Positions 1-6,300 of a DNA stretch of 8,581 nucleotides are shown piece by piece. Under the pieces are notes generated by a model. It was not told the DNA's origin, did not search any database, and saw only the letters and a list, made by a program, of their open reading frames with translations. The DNA is from Desulfobulbaceae bacterium (GTDB lineage Bacteria > Desulfobacterota > Desulfobulbia > Desulfobulbales > Desulfocapsaceae): assembly GCA_003509305.1 (NCBI GenBank), contig DOMU01000087.1:1852-10432 (forward strand). The letters run 5' to 3'. The translations under genes and the position numbers were made by a program. Numbering within the stretch: position 1 is the stretch's first letter; each line of letters starts with the position of its first letter.

Positions 1-1
1 C

Positions 2-1093
2 GCGGGCTGCGGCGAGACCCCCTACGCCAAGCTGGTAACGCAGCTGTTCGGCGACAGGATGTATATCGCCAACGCCACCGGCTGTTCCTCCATCTGGGGC
101 GGCAGCGCGCCCTCCACCCCCTACACCAAGAACAAACAGGGCAAGGGCCCGGCGTGGGCCAACTCGCTGTTTGAGGATAACGCCGAATTTGGCCTGGGGA
201 TGCGCTTCTCCATCAATAAACTGGCCATGCAGGCGGCGGAGATCCTCACGGCGCTGGCCGCCACCGGGGCGATTGACCAGAGTATGGCCGAAGCCCTGCT
301 GAAGGCGCCTCAAACCAATCAAATAGAGATCGAGGCCCAGCGCGGTCGTGTGGACGCCCTGAAAACGGCGCTCGCCGCCCTGCCGCAGCCAGAGGCCAAG
401 CGGCTTTTGACCATGGCCGATTATCTGGTGAAGAAATCGGTATGGATCATCGGCGGTGACGGCTGGGGCTACGATATTGGCTATGGCGGCCTTGATCATG
501 TGCTGGCTTCCGGGCAGAACGTTAACGTGCTGCTGCTTGATACCGAGGTGTATTCGAACACCGGCGGCCAGATGTCGAAATCGACGCCACGTGGCGCGAC
601 GGCGCAATTCGCCTTCAACGGCAAGAAAACGCCGAAGAAAGATATCGGCATGATTTTTTCCACCTACGGCAATATTTATGTCGCCCGCATCGCTGTGGGG
701 GCCAACCCGAACCAGGCGGTCAAGGCCATTGCCGAGGCCGAAGCCTATGACGGCCCCTCGCTGATCATCTGCTATGCCCATTGCATCAACCACGGTATCG
801 ATATGGCCAAAGGGTTGGAGCAGCAGAAAAAGGCGGTTGCCTGCGGGCACTGGCCGTTGTACCGCTACAACCCGGTTTTGGATGAGGAAGGGAAAAATCC
901 TTTCATCATCGACAGCAAAGAACCGACGCTGCCTTTTGCCGACTATGCCTTTGGCGAAAACCGTTACCGCGCTTTGAAGCAGATCAACCCGCAGCACGCC
1001 GACGAGCTGATGGCCGAGGCGCAGCGGGATGTCCTCCGCGCCTGGAAGTCGCTGCAAGGCCGGGCGGCAGCGATGGAACCGGAAAAGAAATAA
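2..1093 (+). CDS. nifJ: Pyruvate:ferredoxin/flavodoxin oxidoreductase, C-terminal part (partial at 5' end)
   Basis: This is the last 363 residues of a cytoplasmic PFOR, which oxidatively decarboxylates pyruvate with CoA to acetyl-CoA and CO2 and reduces ferredoxin or flavodoxin. The frame is open from base 2, so the true start lies upstream and the in-frame ATG at 59 is internal. The visible part is the thiamine-diphosphate domain. Counting from base 2, GCGETP (residues 2-7) carries the Cys that family knowledge assigns as a ligand of the proximal 4Fe-4S cluster. ATGCSSIWGG follows, then GDGWGYDIG (152-160) and NTGGQ (186-190), which form the ThDP/Mg motif, then CYAHCINHGI (257-266) with the probable last cluster Cys (C261). 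Full PFORs have about 1,170-1,200 residues. The C-terminus is short, without a long extension as in Desulfovibrio. A terminator follows, so the gene is transcriptionally separate from the downstream operon. A related 2-oxoacid substrate cannot be excluded. Confidence 0.95.
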   Translation, partial: AGCGETPYAKLVTQLFGDRMYIANATGCSSIWGGSAPSTPYTKNKQGKGPAWANSLFEDNAEFGLGMRFSINKLAMQAAEILTALAATGAIDQSMAEALLKAPQTNQIEIEAQRGRVDALKTALAALPQPEAKRLLTMADYLVKKSVWIIGGDGWGYDIGYGGLDHVLASGQNVNVLLLDTEVYSNTGGQMSKSTPRGATAQFAFNGKKTPKKDIGMIFSTYGNIYVARIAVGANPNQAVKAIAEAEAYDGPSLIICYAHCINHGIDMAKGLEQQKKAVACGHWPLYRYNPVLDEEGKNPFIIDSKEPTLPFADYAFGENRYRALKQINPQHADELMAEAQRDVLRAWKSLQGRAAAMEPEKK

Positions 1094-1099
1094 AAAAAG

Positions 1100-1134
1100 G
1101 GTTTGCGGAAAAAAAGGGTGGCTGCAAACCACCC
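1100..1134 (+). other. Two mutually exclusive small hairpins after nifJ
   Basis: GGTTTGC (1100-1106) can pair with GCAAACC (1124-1130). GGGTGG (1116-1121) can pair with CCACCC (1129-1134). The two helices share bases 1129-1130 and cannot form together. They sit between the nifJ stop and the main terminator. They may only stabilise the 3' end of the mRNA. The pairing is seen directly; any role is inference. Confidence 0.35.
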
Positions 1135-1142
1135 TGAGAGAG

Positions 1143-1182
1143 TACGGGGGAACGGCTTCTTGCCGCTCCCCCGTGCTTTTTT
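1143..1182 (+). terminator. Rho-independent terminator of nifJ
   Basis: A GC-rich inverted repeat pairs 1144-1156 with 1162-1174, with one A-C mismatch and a TTCTT loop (1157-1161). A T-G wobble at 1143/1175 extends it, and TTTTTT (1177-1182) follows almost at once. It begins 50 nt after the nifJ stop. Stem, loop and U-tract fit an intrinsic terminator closely and separate nifJ from the catabolic operon. Confidence 0.92.
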
Positions 1183-1607
1183 AGAGAAAGGGAGTTCGGT
1201 GCCGCGAGTTTGGACAGATTGATGCTCTGAGTCTCCGCGCCGCTTCGCTTTTATTGCCGCTGGCGTGTTCAGGTGTGTTGCGTACACCCATGCCCTTCTC
1301 TCTCCGCCAAAGTCATGCTGCTGAAGTCCCTCAAGTATGCTTTAAGCATCACCCACCCATCGTCCCCTTTGTCGGCTGATAGAAAACGCCCATCCTGGCT
1401 TTTCATCGAAGTACGCCGTCATAATTTTCGGCTTTTCTACCTTCTTTCTTCTTCAAAGAAGATGGAGACCGCGATAGTTCCTCTGTTAAAAAATTCTTGA
1501 CAGTATTCTTTATCTTCGATAAGTACTGGTTCAAAATATAAGTAAATATTACTTATTTTTTTAATTTGTCCTTTGAAGACGAGAGCATACCAGCGTAATA
1601 GTGTAAT

Positions 1608-1658
1608 TATACATGTATATATTCTTCCAATATATTGTGAGTAAAACTTATTTATTAT
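1608..1658 (+). promoter_or_regulatory. Candidate operator/promoter of the beta-oxidation operon
   Basis: TATACATGTATA (1608-1619) is a perfect 12-bp palindrome. It overlaps a second inverted repeat, ATATATT-cttcc-AATATAT (1617-1623 and 1629-1635). TATTAT (1653-1658) matches the -10 consensus at five of six positions. No good -35 lies 16-18 nt upstream of it; the palindromes occupy that place, which would suit an activator-dependent promoter. Transcription from here would leave a leader of about 115 nt before the ligase gene. The repeats are certain; the regulatory role is inference, because short palindromes are common in AT-rich DNA. Confidence 0.35.
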
Positions 1659-1722
1659 CGGAAATGAGAGGGAAAGCTCATCCACCCCACCGGAAAAATA
1701 AAAGGTTAGCCATACGATATGC

Positions 1723-1746
1723 GCGCCTTACTCGAGGAAAAGGCGC
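1723..1746 (+). promoter_or_regulatory. Leader hairpin upstream of the acyl-CoA ligase gene
   Basis: GCGCCTT (1723-1729) is the exact reverse complement of AAGGCGC (1740-1746), with a 10-nt loop that contains the palindrome CTCGAG. It ends 22 nt before the Shine-Dalgarno at 1769. There is no following T-run, so it is not an intrinsic terminator. It could stabilise the mRNA 5' end or be a DNA operator. Confidence 0.3.
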
Positions 1747-1768
1747 TTGAGATCATCACCATTCCTAC

Positions 1769-1774
1769 GGAGGT
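1769..1774 (+). promoter_or_regulatory. Strong ribosome binding site of the acyl-CoA ligase gene
   Basis: GGAGGT lies 6 nt upstream of the ATG at 1781. It is the best Shine-Dalgarno in the window and fixes the ligase start, which also agrees with the usual N-terminus of the family. Confidence 0.85.
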
Positions 1775-1780
1775 AAAAGC

Positions 1781-3340
1781 ATGTATCTGACTCAGGGGTT
1801 GCATCGCGCGGTGCAGCAAAAAGCGGACAACATCGCGACTCTCTTCGGAACGAGACAGACAACTTTCCGCCAATTAGCCGATCGTGTCGCACGCCTCGCC
1901 GGCGCCCTGCAGAATCTGGGCATGCAGCCAGGCGACCGCGTCGCGATGCTGGCGCAGAATTCGGATTATTATCTGGAGTATCAAATGGCCGTGCCCTGGG
2001 GGGCCGGTGTCTTGAATCCCTGTAACACCCGCTGGTCCGCAGCAGAGATACTTTATGCGCTGGAAGATTCAGGCTCATTGATTCTGATCGTCGATGAAAC
2101 GTTCCGGGCGATGGCGCAAACATTGCGCGACAAAACGTCGACGGTGCGCGAGTTCGTCTATTGCGGTGACGGCCCCGTACCCAAAGGAATGCATGGTTAC
2201 GAAGCACTGATCGCGAAAACGGCACCCGTTGAGGATGCATTGCGGCGAGGTAACGATCTTGCTGGGATTTTTTACACCGGGGGAACGACGGGCTTTCCCA
2301 AGGGCGTGATGCTGACTCATACGAATATGATAAGCAGCGGACTTGCGTTGCTCGGGGAACGCTTCGCAAAGCCGGACGCGGTGTATTTGCATGCGGCGCC
2401 GATGTTCCACCTCGCCGACATAGGCATGGCCATGCCGCACTGGATTGAAGGCAATACACATACCGTCATCCCGTCCTTTTCGCCGGTACTCGTGCTCGAC
2501 ACGATTGAACGCCATCGGGTCACACACGTGTTGTTAATTCCGACGATGATCCAGATGCTGGTCGATCATCCCGCAATGCGTGAGCCGCGCGATCTCAGCA
2601 GCCTACAGGTAATTGTTTATGGCGCTTCGGCGATTACAGAAGCGGTGCTTGATCGTGCTATGGACGCTTTACCTGGCATCGAGTTCATGCAGGCATATGG
2701 GATGACCGAGTTGGCGCCGGTTGTCTCTGTCAGTCCAGGTTGGGCTCACCAGGACGAGGGGCGCAAGGTTGGCAAACATCGGTCAGGCGGACGGGCTATC
2801 TATTGCAGTGAAATACGCATTGTCGACCCGGAAGGCCGGAAGGTGCCATTGGGGACCACTGGCGAGATCATCGCGCGGGGGCCGAATGTCATGCTGGGCT
2901 ACTGGGGAAAGCCCGAGCTGACCGCCGCCGTATTGCGGAATGGGTGGATGCACACTGGGGATGCAGGATACATGGAGAAAGACGGTTTCATTTATGTCGT
3001 CGATCGATTGAAAGACATGATCATCAGTGGCGGTGAGAACGTCTATTCGGCTGAGGTCGAGAACGCCATCACTCAGCATCCTTCGGTTGCCACCTGCGCC
3101 GTGATTGGCGTGCCGGACGACAAATGGGGGGAATCGGTGCATGCCGTCGTCGTGCTGAAGGCAGGCATGGAGTTGACTGCCGAGGCGCTCACCGCGCACG
3201 TAAAGTCGCTGATTGCCGGCTACAAATGTCCGCGCAGCGTTGAATTCCGTGAGGAATTGCCGCTGTCCGGAGCTGGCAAACTCCTCAAGACCATGTTGCG
3301 CAAGCCGTTCTGGGAAGGCCACGAGCGGCAAGTACATTGA
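1781..3340 (+). CDS. Acyl-CoA ligase (AMP-forming, ANL superfamily, FadD-like)
   Basis: This 519-residue enzyme should activate a carboxylic acid with ATP and CoA to an acyl-CoA through an acyl-adenylate, the entry step of the operon's pathway in the cytoplasm. ANL motifs appear in order: the phosphate loop YTGGTTGFPKG (165-175), QAYGMTE (304-310), HTGD (391-394), the hinge and C-terminal entry DRLKDMIISGGEN (408-420), and the catalytic lysine K500 in GAGKLLK near the end. Length is normal for fatty-acyl or aryl-CoA ligases. There is no signal peptide or membrane segment. It is the first gene of the operon, with a strong GGAGGT 6 nt before the ATG. Substrate class cannot be read from motifs. 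Medium-chain, aryl-alkanoate or steroid side-chain acids are possible, and the downstream MFE-2/SCP-x-like set favours an alkyl or branched acid over a plain benzoate. Confidence 0.93.
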   Translation: MYLTQGLHRAVQQKADNIATLFGTRQTTFRQLADRVARLAGALQNLGMQPGDRVAMLAQNSDYYLEYQMAVPWGAGVLNPCNTRWSAAEILYALEDSGSLILIVDETFRAMAQTLRDKTSTVREFVYCGDGPVPKGMHGYEALIAKTAPVEDALRRGNDLAGIFYTGGTTGFPKGVMLTHTNMISSGLALLGERFAKPDAVYLHAAPMFHLADIGMAMPHWIEGNTHTVIPSFSPVLVLDTIERHRVTHVLLIPTMIQMLVDHPAMREPRDLSSLQVIVYGASAITEAVLDRAMDALPGIEFMQAYGMTELAPVVSVSPGWAHQDEGRKVGKHRSGGRAIYCSEIRIVDPEGRKVPLGTTGEIIARGPNVMLGYWGKPELTAAVLRNGWMHTGDAGYMEKDGFIYVVDRLKDMIISGGENVYSAEVENAITQHPSVATCAVIGVPDDKWGESVHAVVVLKAGMELTAEALTAHVKSLIAGYKCPRSVEFREELPLSGAGKLLKTMLRKPFWEGHERQVH

Positions 3341-3370
3341 TTGTCAAATTATTACAATTAAGGAGCAACC

Positions 3371-4555
3371 ATGAGTTCATCTGTGATTGTTGCCGGTGTC
3401 GGCATGATTCCGTTTTCAAAACCGGGCGCCAATGAGACATACCCGGTGATGGCCAGCGGCGCGATTCGGGCGGCGCTCGCAAACGCGGGCATCGACTACC
3501 AGCATGTTCAGCAAGCCTACGCTGGCTATGTGTACGGCGACTCAACGGCTGGGCAGCGCGCCCTGTACGAAGTCGGCATGACGGGTGTTCCAGTCATCAA
3601 CGTCAACAACAACTGCGCGACCGGCTCGACCGCCCTCTATCTCGCACGTCAGACGGTGGCCAGTGACGCCGCCGACTGCGTACTGGCGTTTGGCTTTGAG
3701 CACATGAAGCCGGGTGCGATCGGCGCGGTTTTTGAAGACAGGCCCAGCCCATTCGAATTGTTTGAAAAGGCGACGGACGAGTTGGTCGATGTCAAAGGCG
3801 TTCCGTTGGCATTGCGTTATTTTGGCGGCGCCGGATTGGCGCATATGCGGGAATTCGGCACCAAATTGGAAACATTCGCCAAGATTCGCGCCAAGGCGAG
3901 CCGTCATGCCGCGAACAATCCTCTGGCGCTGTTCAAAACGGTTGTATCCGAAGAAGATGTCATGGCCTCGCCGATGATGTGGCCTGGCGTTATGACGAGA
4001 CTCATGGCATGTCCGCCCACCTGCGGTGGCGCCGCGGCGGTTCTGGTATCTGAAGCCTTCGCGAAAAAACACGGTCTCGACGCCAGCGTCCGAATTCGTG
4101 CGCAGTCGATGACAACGGATACGCCACTGACGTTTGAAGCGAAGGATATGCGAGAAGTGGTTGGATTCAGCATGGCGCGTGAGGGGGCGCGACAAGTATA
4201 TGAAGCGGCTGGTGTTGGTCCGGAGGATATTCCGGTTGTCGAGCTGCACGACTGTTTTGCCCATAACGAGCTGATCTCCTACGAGGCGCTTGGCCTGTGC
4301 CCAATCGGCGGCGCAGAGAAGTTTGTCTTGGACGGTGACAATACCTACGGCGGCAAAGTGGTAACTAATCCGTCCGGCGGGCTGCTCTCGAAAGGGCATC
4401 CACTTGGTGCCACAGGCCTTGCGCAATGCACGGAACTGGTCCAGCAATTGCGCGGACTCGCCGGGGCGCGCCAGGTCGAAGGAGCGCGCTTGGCGCTGCA
4501 ACATAACCTCGGTCTCGGCGGTGCTTGTGTCGTCACCTTGTATGAGAGGGTCTGA
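3371..4555 (+). CDS. SCP-x-type 3-ketoacyl-CoA thiolase
   Basis: This 394-residue thiolase probably cleaves a 3-ketoacyl-CoA with CoA, the last step of the cycle. The nucleophile is C82 in VNVNNNCATG. The other active-site elements are HDCF (H293) and NPSGG...SKGHPLGATG (N333, H343). Near the C-terminus LQHNLGLGGACVV replaces the CxGGG motif of classical FadA thiolases. From memory, the stretches around C82, HDCF, GDNTYGGK and LQHNLG closely match the thiolase domain of animal sterol carrier protein x, but there is no SCP2 domain after it. C82 and H343 are intact, which argues against a purely aldolytic Ltp2-type enzyme. AAGGAG (3360-3365) lies 5 nt before the ATG. The 30-nt gap after the ligase is AT-rich with a weak ATTGT/ACAAT repeat (3340-3358). 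The stop is 2 nt before the next gene. Substrates of this family are often 2-methyl-branched or sterol-derived, so such a substrate is inference. Confidence 0.9.
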   Translation: MSSSVIVAGVGMIPFSKPGANETYPVMASGAIRAALANAGIDYQHVQQAYAGYVYGDSTAGQRALYEVGMTGVPVINVNNNCATGSTALYLARQTVASDAADCVLAFGFEHMKPGAIGAVFEDRPSPFELFEKATDELVDVKGVPLALRYFGGAGLAHMREFGTKLETFAKIRAKASRHAANNPLALFKTVVSEEDVMASPMMWPGVMTRLMACPPTCGGAAAVLVSEAFAKKHGLDASVRIRAQSMTTDTPLTFEAKDMREVVGFSMAREGARQVYEAAGVGPEDIPVVELHDCFAHNELISYEALGLCPIGGAEKFVLDGDNTYGGKVVTNPSGGLLSKGHPLGATGLAQCTELVQQLRGLAGARQVEGARLALQHNLGLGGACVVTLYERV

Positions 4556-4557
4556 GC

Positions 4558-4998
4558 ATGATCGATAAAAAATGGATTGGGCAGGAGTTGCCGCCGTCGG
4601 TGCTGCCGATTGAACGCACACGGCTGCGTTTTTTTGCCAAAGCAATCGGCGAGACCGATCCGGTATACACCGACGAGCCGGCGGCGCGGAAAGCGGGATA
4701 CCCGGATCTGCCGGCGCCGCCCACCTTCCTGTTTGCCGCCGAGCTTGATTCGGGCACGATTGACGCGATGTTGGTGCAGCTCGAAGTACCACTCGAGAAA
4801 CTGCTACACGGTGAACAAAGCTTCACCTATCACGCTCCGGCCTGCGTTGGCGACACAATCACGGTGCGCTCGCGCATTGAGGATATTTACGACAAAAAAA
4901 ACGGCGCGCTCGAATTTGCCGTCAAAACTTCACGCGCCACCAACCAGCGCGACGAGCTGGTCGCCGAACTGCGCACCGTGTTGGTGTGTCGCCATTAA
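4558..4998 (+). CDS. MaoC-like hot-dog protein, probable non-catalytic hydratase subunit
   Basis: This 146-residue protein resembles the N-terminal FAS1/MaoC-type dehydratase domain (MaoC_dehydrat_N). The signature area FFAKAIGETDPVYTDEP (25-41) is followed by ARKAGYPDLPAPPTF, typical of this family. Against the hydratase-2 motif GDHNPIHID of the next gene, the catalytic Asp is Glu (E32) and the catalytic His is Tyr (Y37), so it is unlikely to be active alone. Residues LHGEQ near position 81 recall the inactive N-terminal half of the hydratase-2 unit in animal MFE-2. Family knowledge (ChsH1/ChsH2 of mycobacterial cholesterol degradation, HadAB/HadBC) suggests it pairs with the next protein and shapes the acyl pocket. 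It starts 2 nt after the thiolase stop with GAGAGGG upstream, suggesting translational coupling. Hydratase subunit is my first choice; a stand-alone CoA-binding protein is less likely. Confidence 0.85.
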   Translation: MIDKKWIGQELPPSVLPIERTRLRFFAKAIGETDPVYTDEPAARKAGYPDLPAPPTFLFAAELDSGTIDAMLVQLEVPLEKLLHGEQSFTYHAPACVGDTITVRSRIEDIYDKKNGALEFAVKTSRATNQRDELVAELRTVLVCRH

Positions 4999-5010
4999 AG
5001 AGGTCAAACG

Positions 5011-5427
5011 ATGACAAAACCTAGTTATGACAGCGTGCAGGTTGGTGATCAGTTGCCAACACTCGAGCTACCGGCGGTCAACCGCACGACGGTGGCGCTG
5101 TTCGGCGGTGCTTCGGGTGATCACAACCCGATTCATATCGACATCGATTTCGCGCGCCGTGCTGGCATGCCTGACGTATTCGCACAGGGCATGCTCGGCA
5201 TGGCTTGGCTTGGCCGCCTGCTCACGCGTTGGATACCGCAGGCGCATCTGCGTCGTTTCGACGTGCGTTTCCAGGGCATCACGCATCTTGGCAACCAGAT
5301 CACATGCTCTGGGCGCGTGGTCGAGAAGCTGGAAGTCAACGGCGAAAACTGCGTGCGCATTGAGCTGCAGAATACCAATCAATTCGGACAAACCAAGATC
5401 GCTGGCGAAGCGCTGGTCGCACTGTAA
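5011..5427 (+). CDS. MaoC-like (R)-specific enoyl-CoA hydratase, catalytic subunit
   Basis: This 138-residue hot-dog protein has the complete hydratase-2 motif: SGDHNPIHID with catalytic D37 and H42, then FARRAGMPDVFAQGMLGMAWLGR. The family hydrates trans-2-enoyl-CoA to (R)-3-hydroxyacyl-CoA, the opposite stereochemistry to crotonase-type FadB. At under 140 residues it is a single hot-dog, so it needs a partner, and the gene 12 nt upstream supplies a hot-dog without the catalytic pair. The two in tandem correspond to the double hot-dog of eukaryotic MFE-2. AGAGG lies just before the ATG, right after the previous stop. It is cytoplasmic. It could also act as a homodimeric PhaJ-like hydratase, but the adjacent inactive partner makes a heteromer more likely. 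Confidence 0.88.
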   Translation: MTKPSYDSVQVGDQLPTLELPAVNRTTVALFGGASGDHNPIHIDIDFARRAGMPDVFAQGMLGMAWLGRLLTRWIPQAHLRRFDVRFQGITHLGNQITCSGRVVEKLEVNGENCVRIELQNTNQFGQTKIAGEALVAL

Positions 5428-5454
5428 AGAAATACATCAAAGGAGAATTCATCC

Positions 5455-6288
5455 ATGAACCGGAATCTCGAAGGAAAAGTTGCTCTCGTAACAGGAGCTG
5501 GGCGTGGCATCGGTCGTGCCATCGCGCTCAAGCTCGCCGCCAATGGCGCACGTCTGGTTATCAACGATCTCGATGCCGCACCCGCTGAAGAAGTGGCTGG
5601 GGAAATCCGCGCCGCCGGCGGCCAGGCGGTCGTTTGCGCCGGCTCAGTGACCGCGCCTGATTTTGCTGAGCGCTTTATCGGCACGGCGGTGCAGGAATAC
5701 AAGGGGCTGGACATCATCGTCAACAACGCCGGCTATACCTGGGACACCGTGATCCAGAAAATGACCGACGAACAGTGGTACGCGATCATTGATTGTCATT
5801 TGACCGCGCCCTTCCGCATCCTGCGCGCCGCGCAGCCGATTATCCGCAAGTTGTCGAAGGCGGAAGCCGAGGCCGGTAAGCGCGTCATGCGTAAGATCAT
5901 CAACATCTCCTCGGTCGCCGGTCTCTTTGGCAATGCCGGGCAGGTCAACTACTCCACCGCCAAGGCTGGCATCATTGGCGTGACCAAAACGCTCGCCAAG
6001 GAATGGGGTCGTATGAATGTGGCAGTCAACTGTGTTGCTTTCGGCCTGATCAAGACGCGCCTGACCGAGGCGATTGCCGACGGCAATGCAACGGCAAATA
6101 TAGAAGGCCGCGAAATCAAGGTCGGCGTCAACCCAGACCTGATGGCCATGATGGAAAAGGGCATCCCGCTGGGTCGCGCCGGCACGCCTGAAGAAGCGGC
6201 AGGCTCCGTTTACCTCTTCTGCATCCCTGAATCGGACTACGTGAGCGGCCAAGTGTTACTGTGTTCCGGTGGCCTTACCGGTATTTAA
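5455..6288 (+). CDS. Short-chain dehydrogenase, probable (R)-3-hydroxyacyl-CoA dehydrogenase
   Basis: This 277-residue classical SDR has the cofactor loop TGAGRGIG (13-20), D38 at the end of beta-2 (favouring NAD over NADP), NNAG (90-93), the catalytic S153 in NISSVAG, and YSTAK with Y166 and K170. The position that is usually Asn in the SDR tetrad is His here (H115 in DCHLTAPF); from memory animal MFE-2 also has His there (VHLRGSF). It is about 25 residues longer than FabG, with extra residues before the catalytic Ser (roughly 132-147) and in the substrate loop (roughly 205-230). Because the upstream hydratase should produce the (R)-alcohol, an (R)-3-hydroxyacyl-CoA dehydrogenase feeding the thiolase is the best reading. 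AAGGAG (5440-5445) precedes the ATG. A FabG-like reductase or an alcohol dehydrogenase for another step remains possible. Confidence 0.88.
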   Translation: MNRNLEGKVALVTGAGRGIGRAIALKLAANGARLVINDLDAAPAEEVAGEIRAAGGQAVVCAGSVTAPDFAERFIGTAVQEYKGLDIIVNNAGYTWDTVIQKMTDEQWYAIIDCHLTAPFRILRAAQPIIRKLSKAEAEAGKRVMRKIINISSVAGLFGNAGQVNYSTAKAGIIGVTKTLAKEWGRMNVAVNCVAFGLIKTRLTEAIADGNATANIEGREIKVGVNPDLMAMMEKGIPLGRAGTPEEAAGSVYLFCIPESDYVSGQVLLCSGGLTGI

Positions 6289-6300
6289 GGAGACATCGTC

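Larger units (their letters stand above)
1183..1780. other. Gene-poor intergenic region with AT-rich island
   Basis: About 600 bases separate the nifJ terminator from the acyl-CoA ligase start. Bases 1183-1490 are mixed composition and hold no convincing gene, RNA or mobile-element signature. Bases 1501-1680 contain 50 G+C in 180 (about 28%), far below the flanking genes, and hold palindromes around 1608-1635. Bases 1681-1780 return to higher GC and look like the operon leader. An 82-codon minus-strand reading frame (GTG start at 1685, stop at 1437) crosses the island, but it has no spaced ribosome binding site and I do not recognise its product, so I do not call it a gene. No transposase fragment, terminal repeat or tRNA is visible. 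Confidence 0.7.
1719..1790 (+). other. Possible 23-codon upstream ORF overlapping the ligase start
   Basis: An ATG at 1719 opens a 23-codon frame (MRALLEEKALEII...KACI) that stops with TGA at 1788-1790. That is 10 nt inside the ligase gene, in another frame. An in-frame TAG lies just upstream at 1707, so it is not the tail of a longer gene. Only a weak AAAGG lies upstream, about 13 nt away. Its end crosses the ligase ribosome binding site and start codon, so if translated it could couple to ligase translation. Chance occurrence is more likely than function. Confidence 0.2.

Noticed and set aside
1209..1223. GG-N10-GC spacing resembling a sigma-54 promoter
   Set aside because: Only the GG and GC dinucleotides fit; the flanking consensus bases are absent and it lies more than 550 nt from the ligase gene.
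1273..1500. A 75-codon + strand reading frame in the intergenic region
   Set aside because: There is no Shine-Dalgarno and the product has no recognisable motif; its composition changes abruptly within the frame.
1497..1525. TTGACA (1497-1502), a perfect -35 hexamer, upstream of the ligase operon
   Set aside because: At 16-18 nt spacing the best -10 is TAAGTA (1520-1525), a poor match, and a start here would give a leader of about 250 nt. I do not call it a promoter.
1728..2459. A 243-codon minus-strand reading frame opposite the acyl-CoA ligase
   Set aside because: It is antisense to a well-supported ANL enzyme with all motifs, and its Arg/Ser/Pro-rich composition is typical of a shadow frame.
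3542..4792. A 416-codon minus-strand reading frame opposite the thiolase and first hot-dog gene
   Set aside because: It spans two clearly coding + strand genes, has low-complexity Arg-rich composition and matches no family I recognise.
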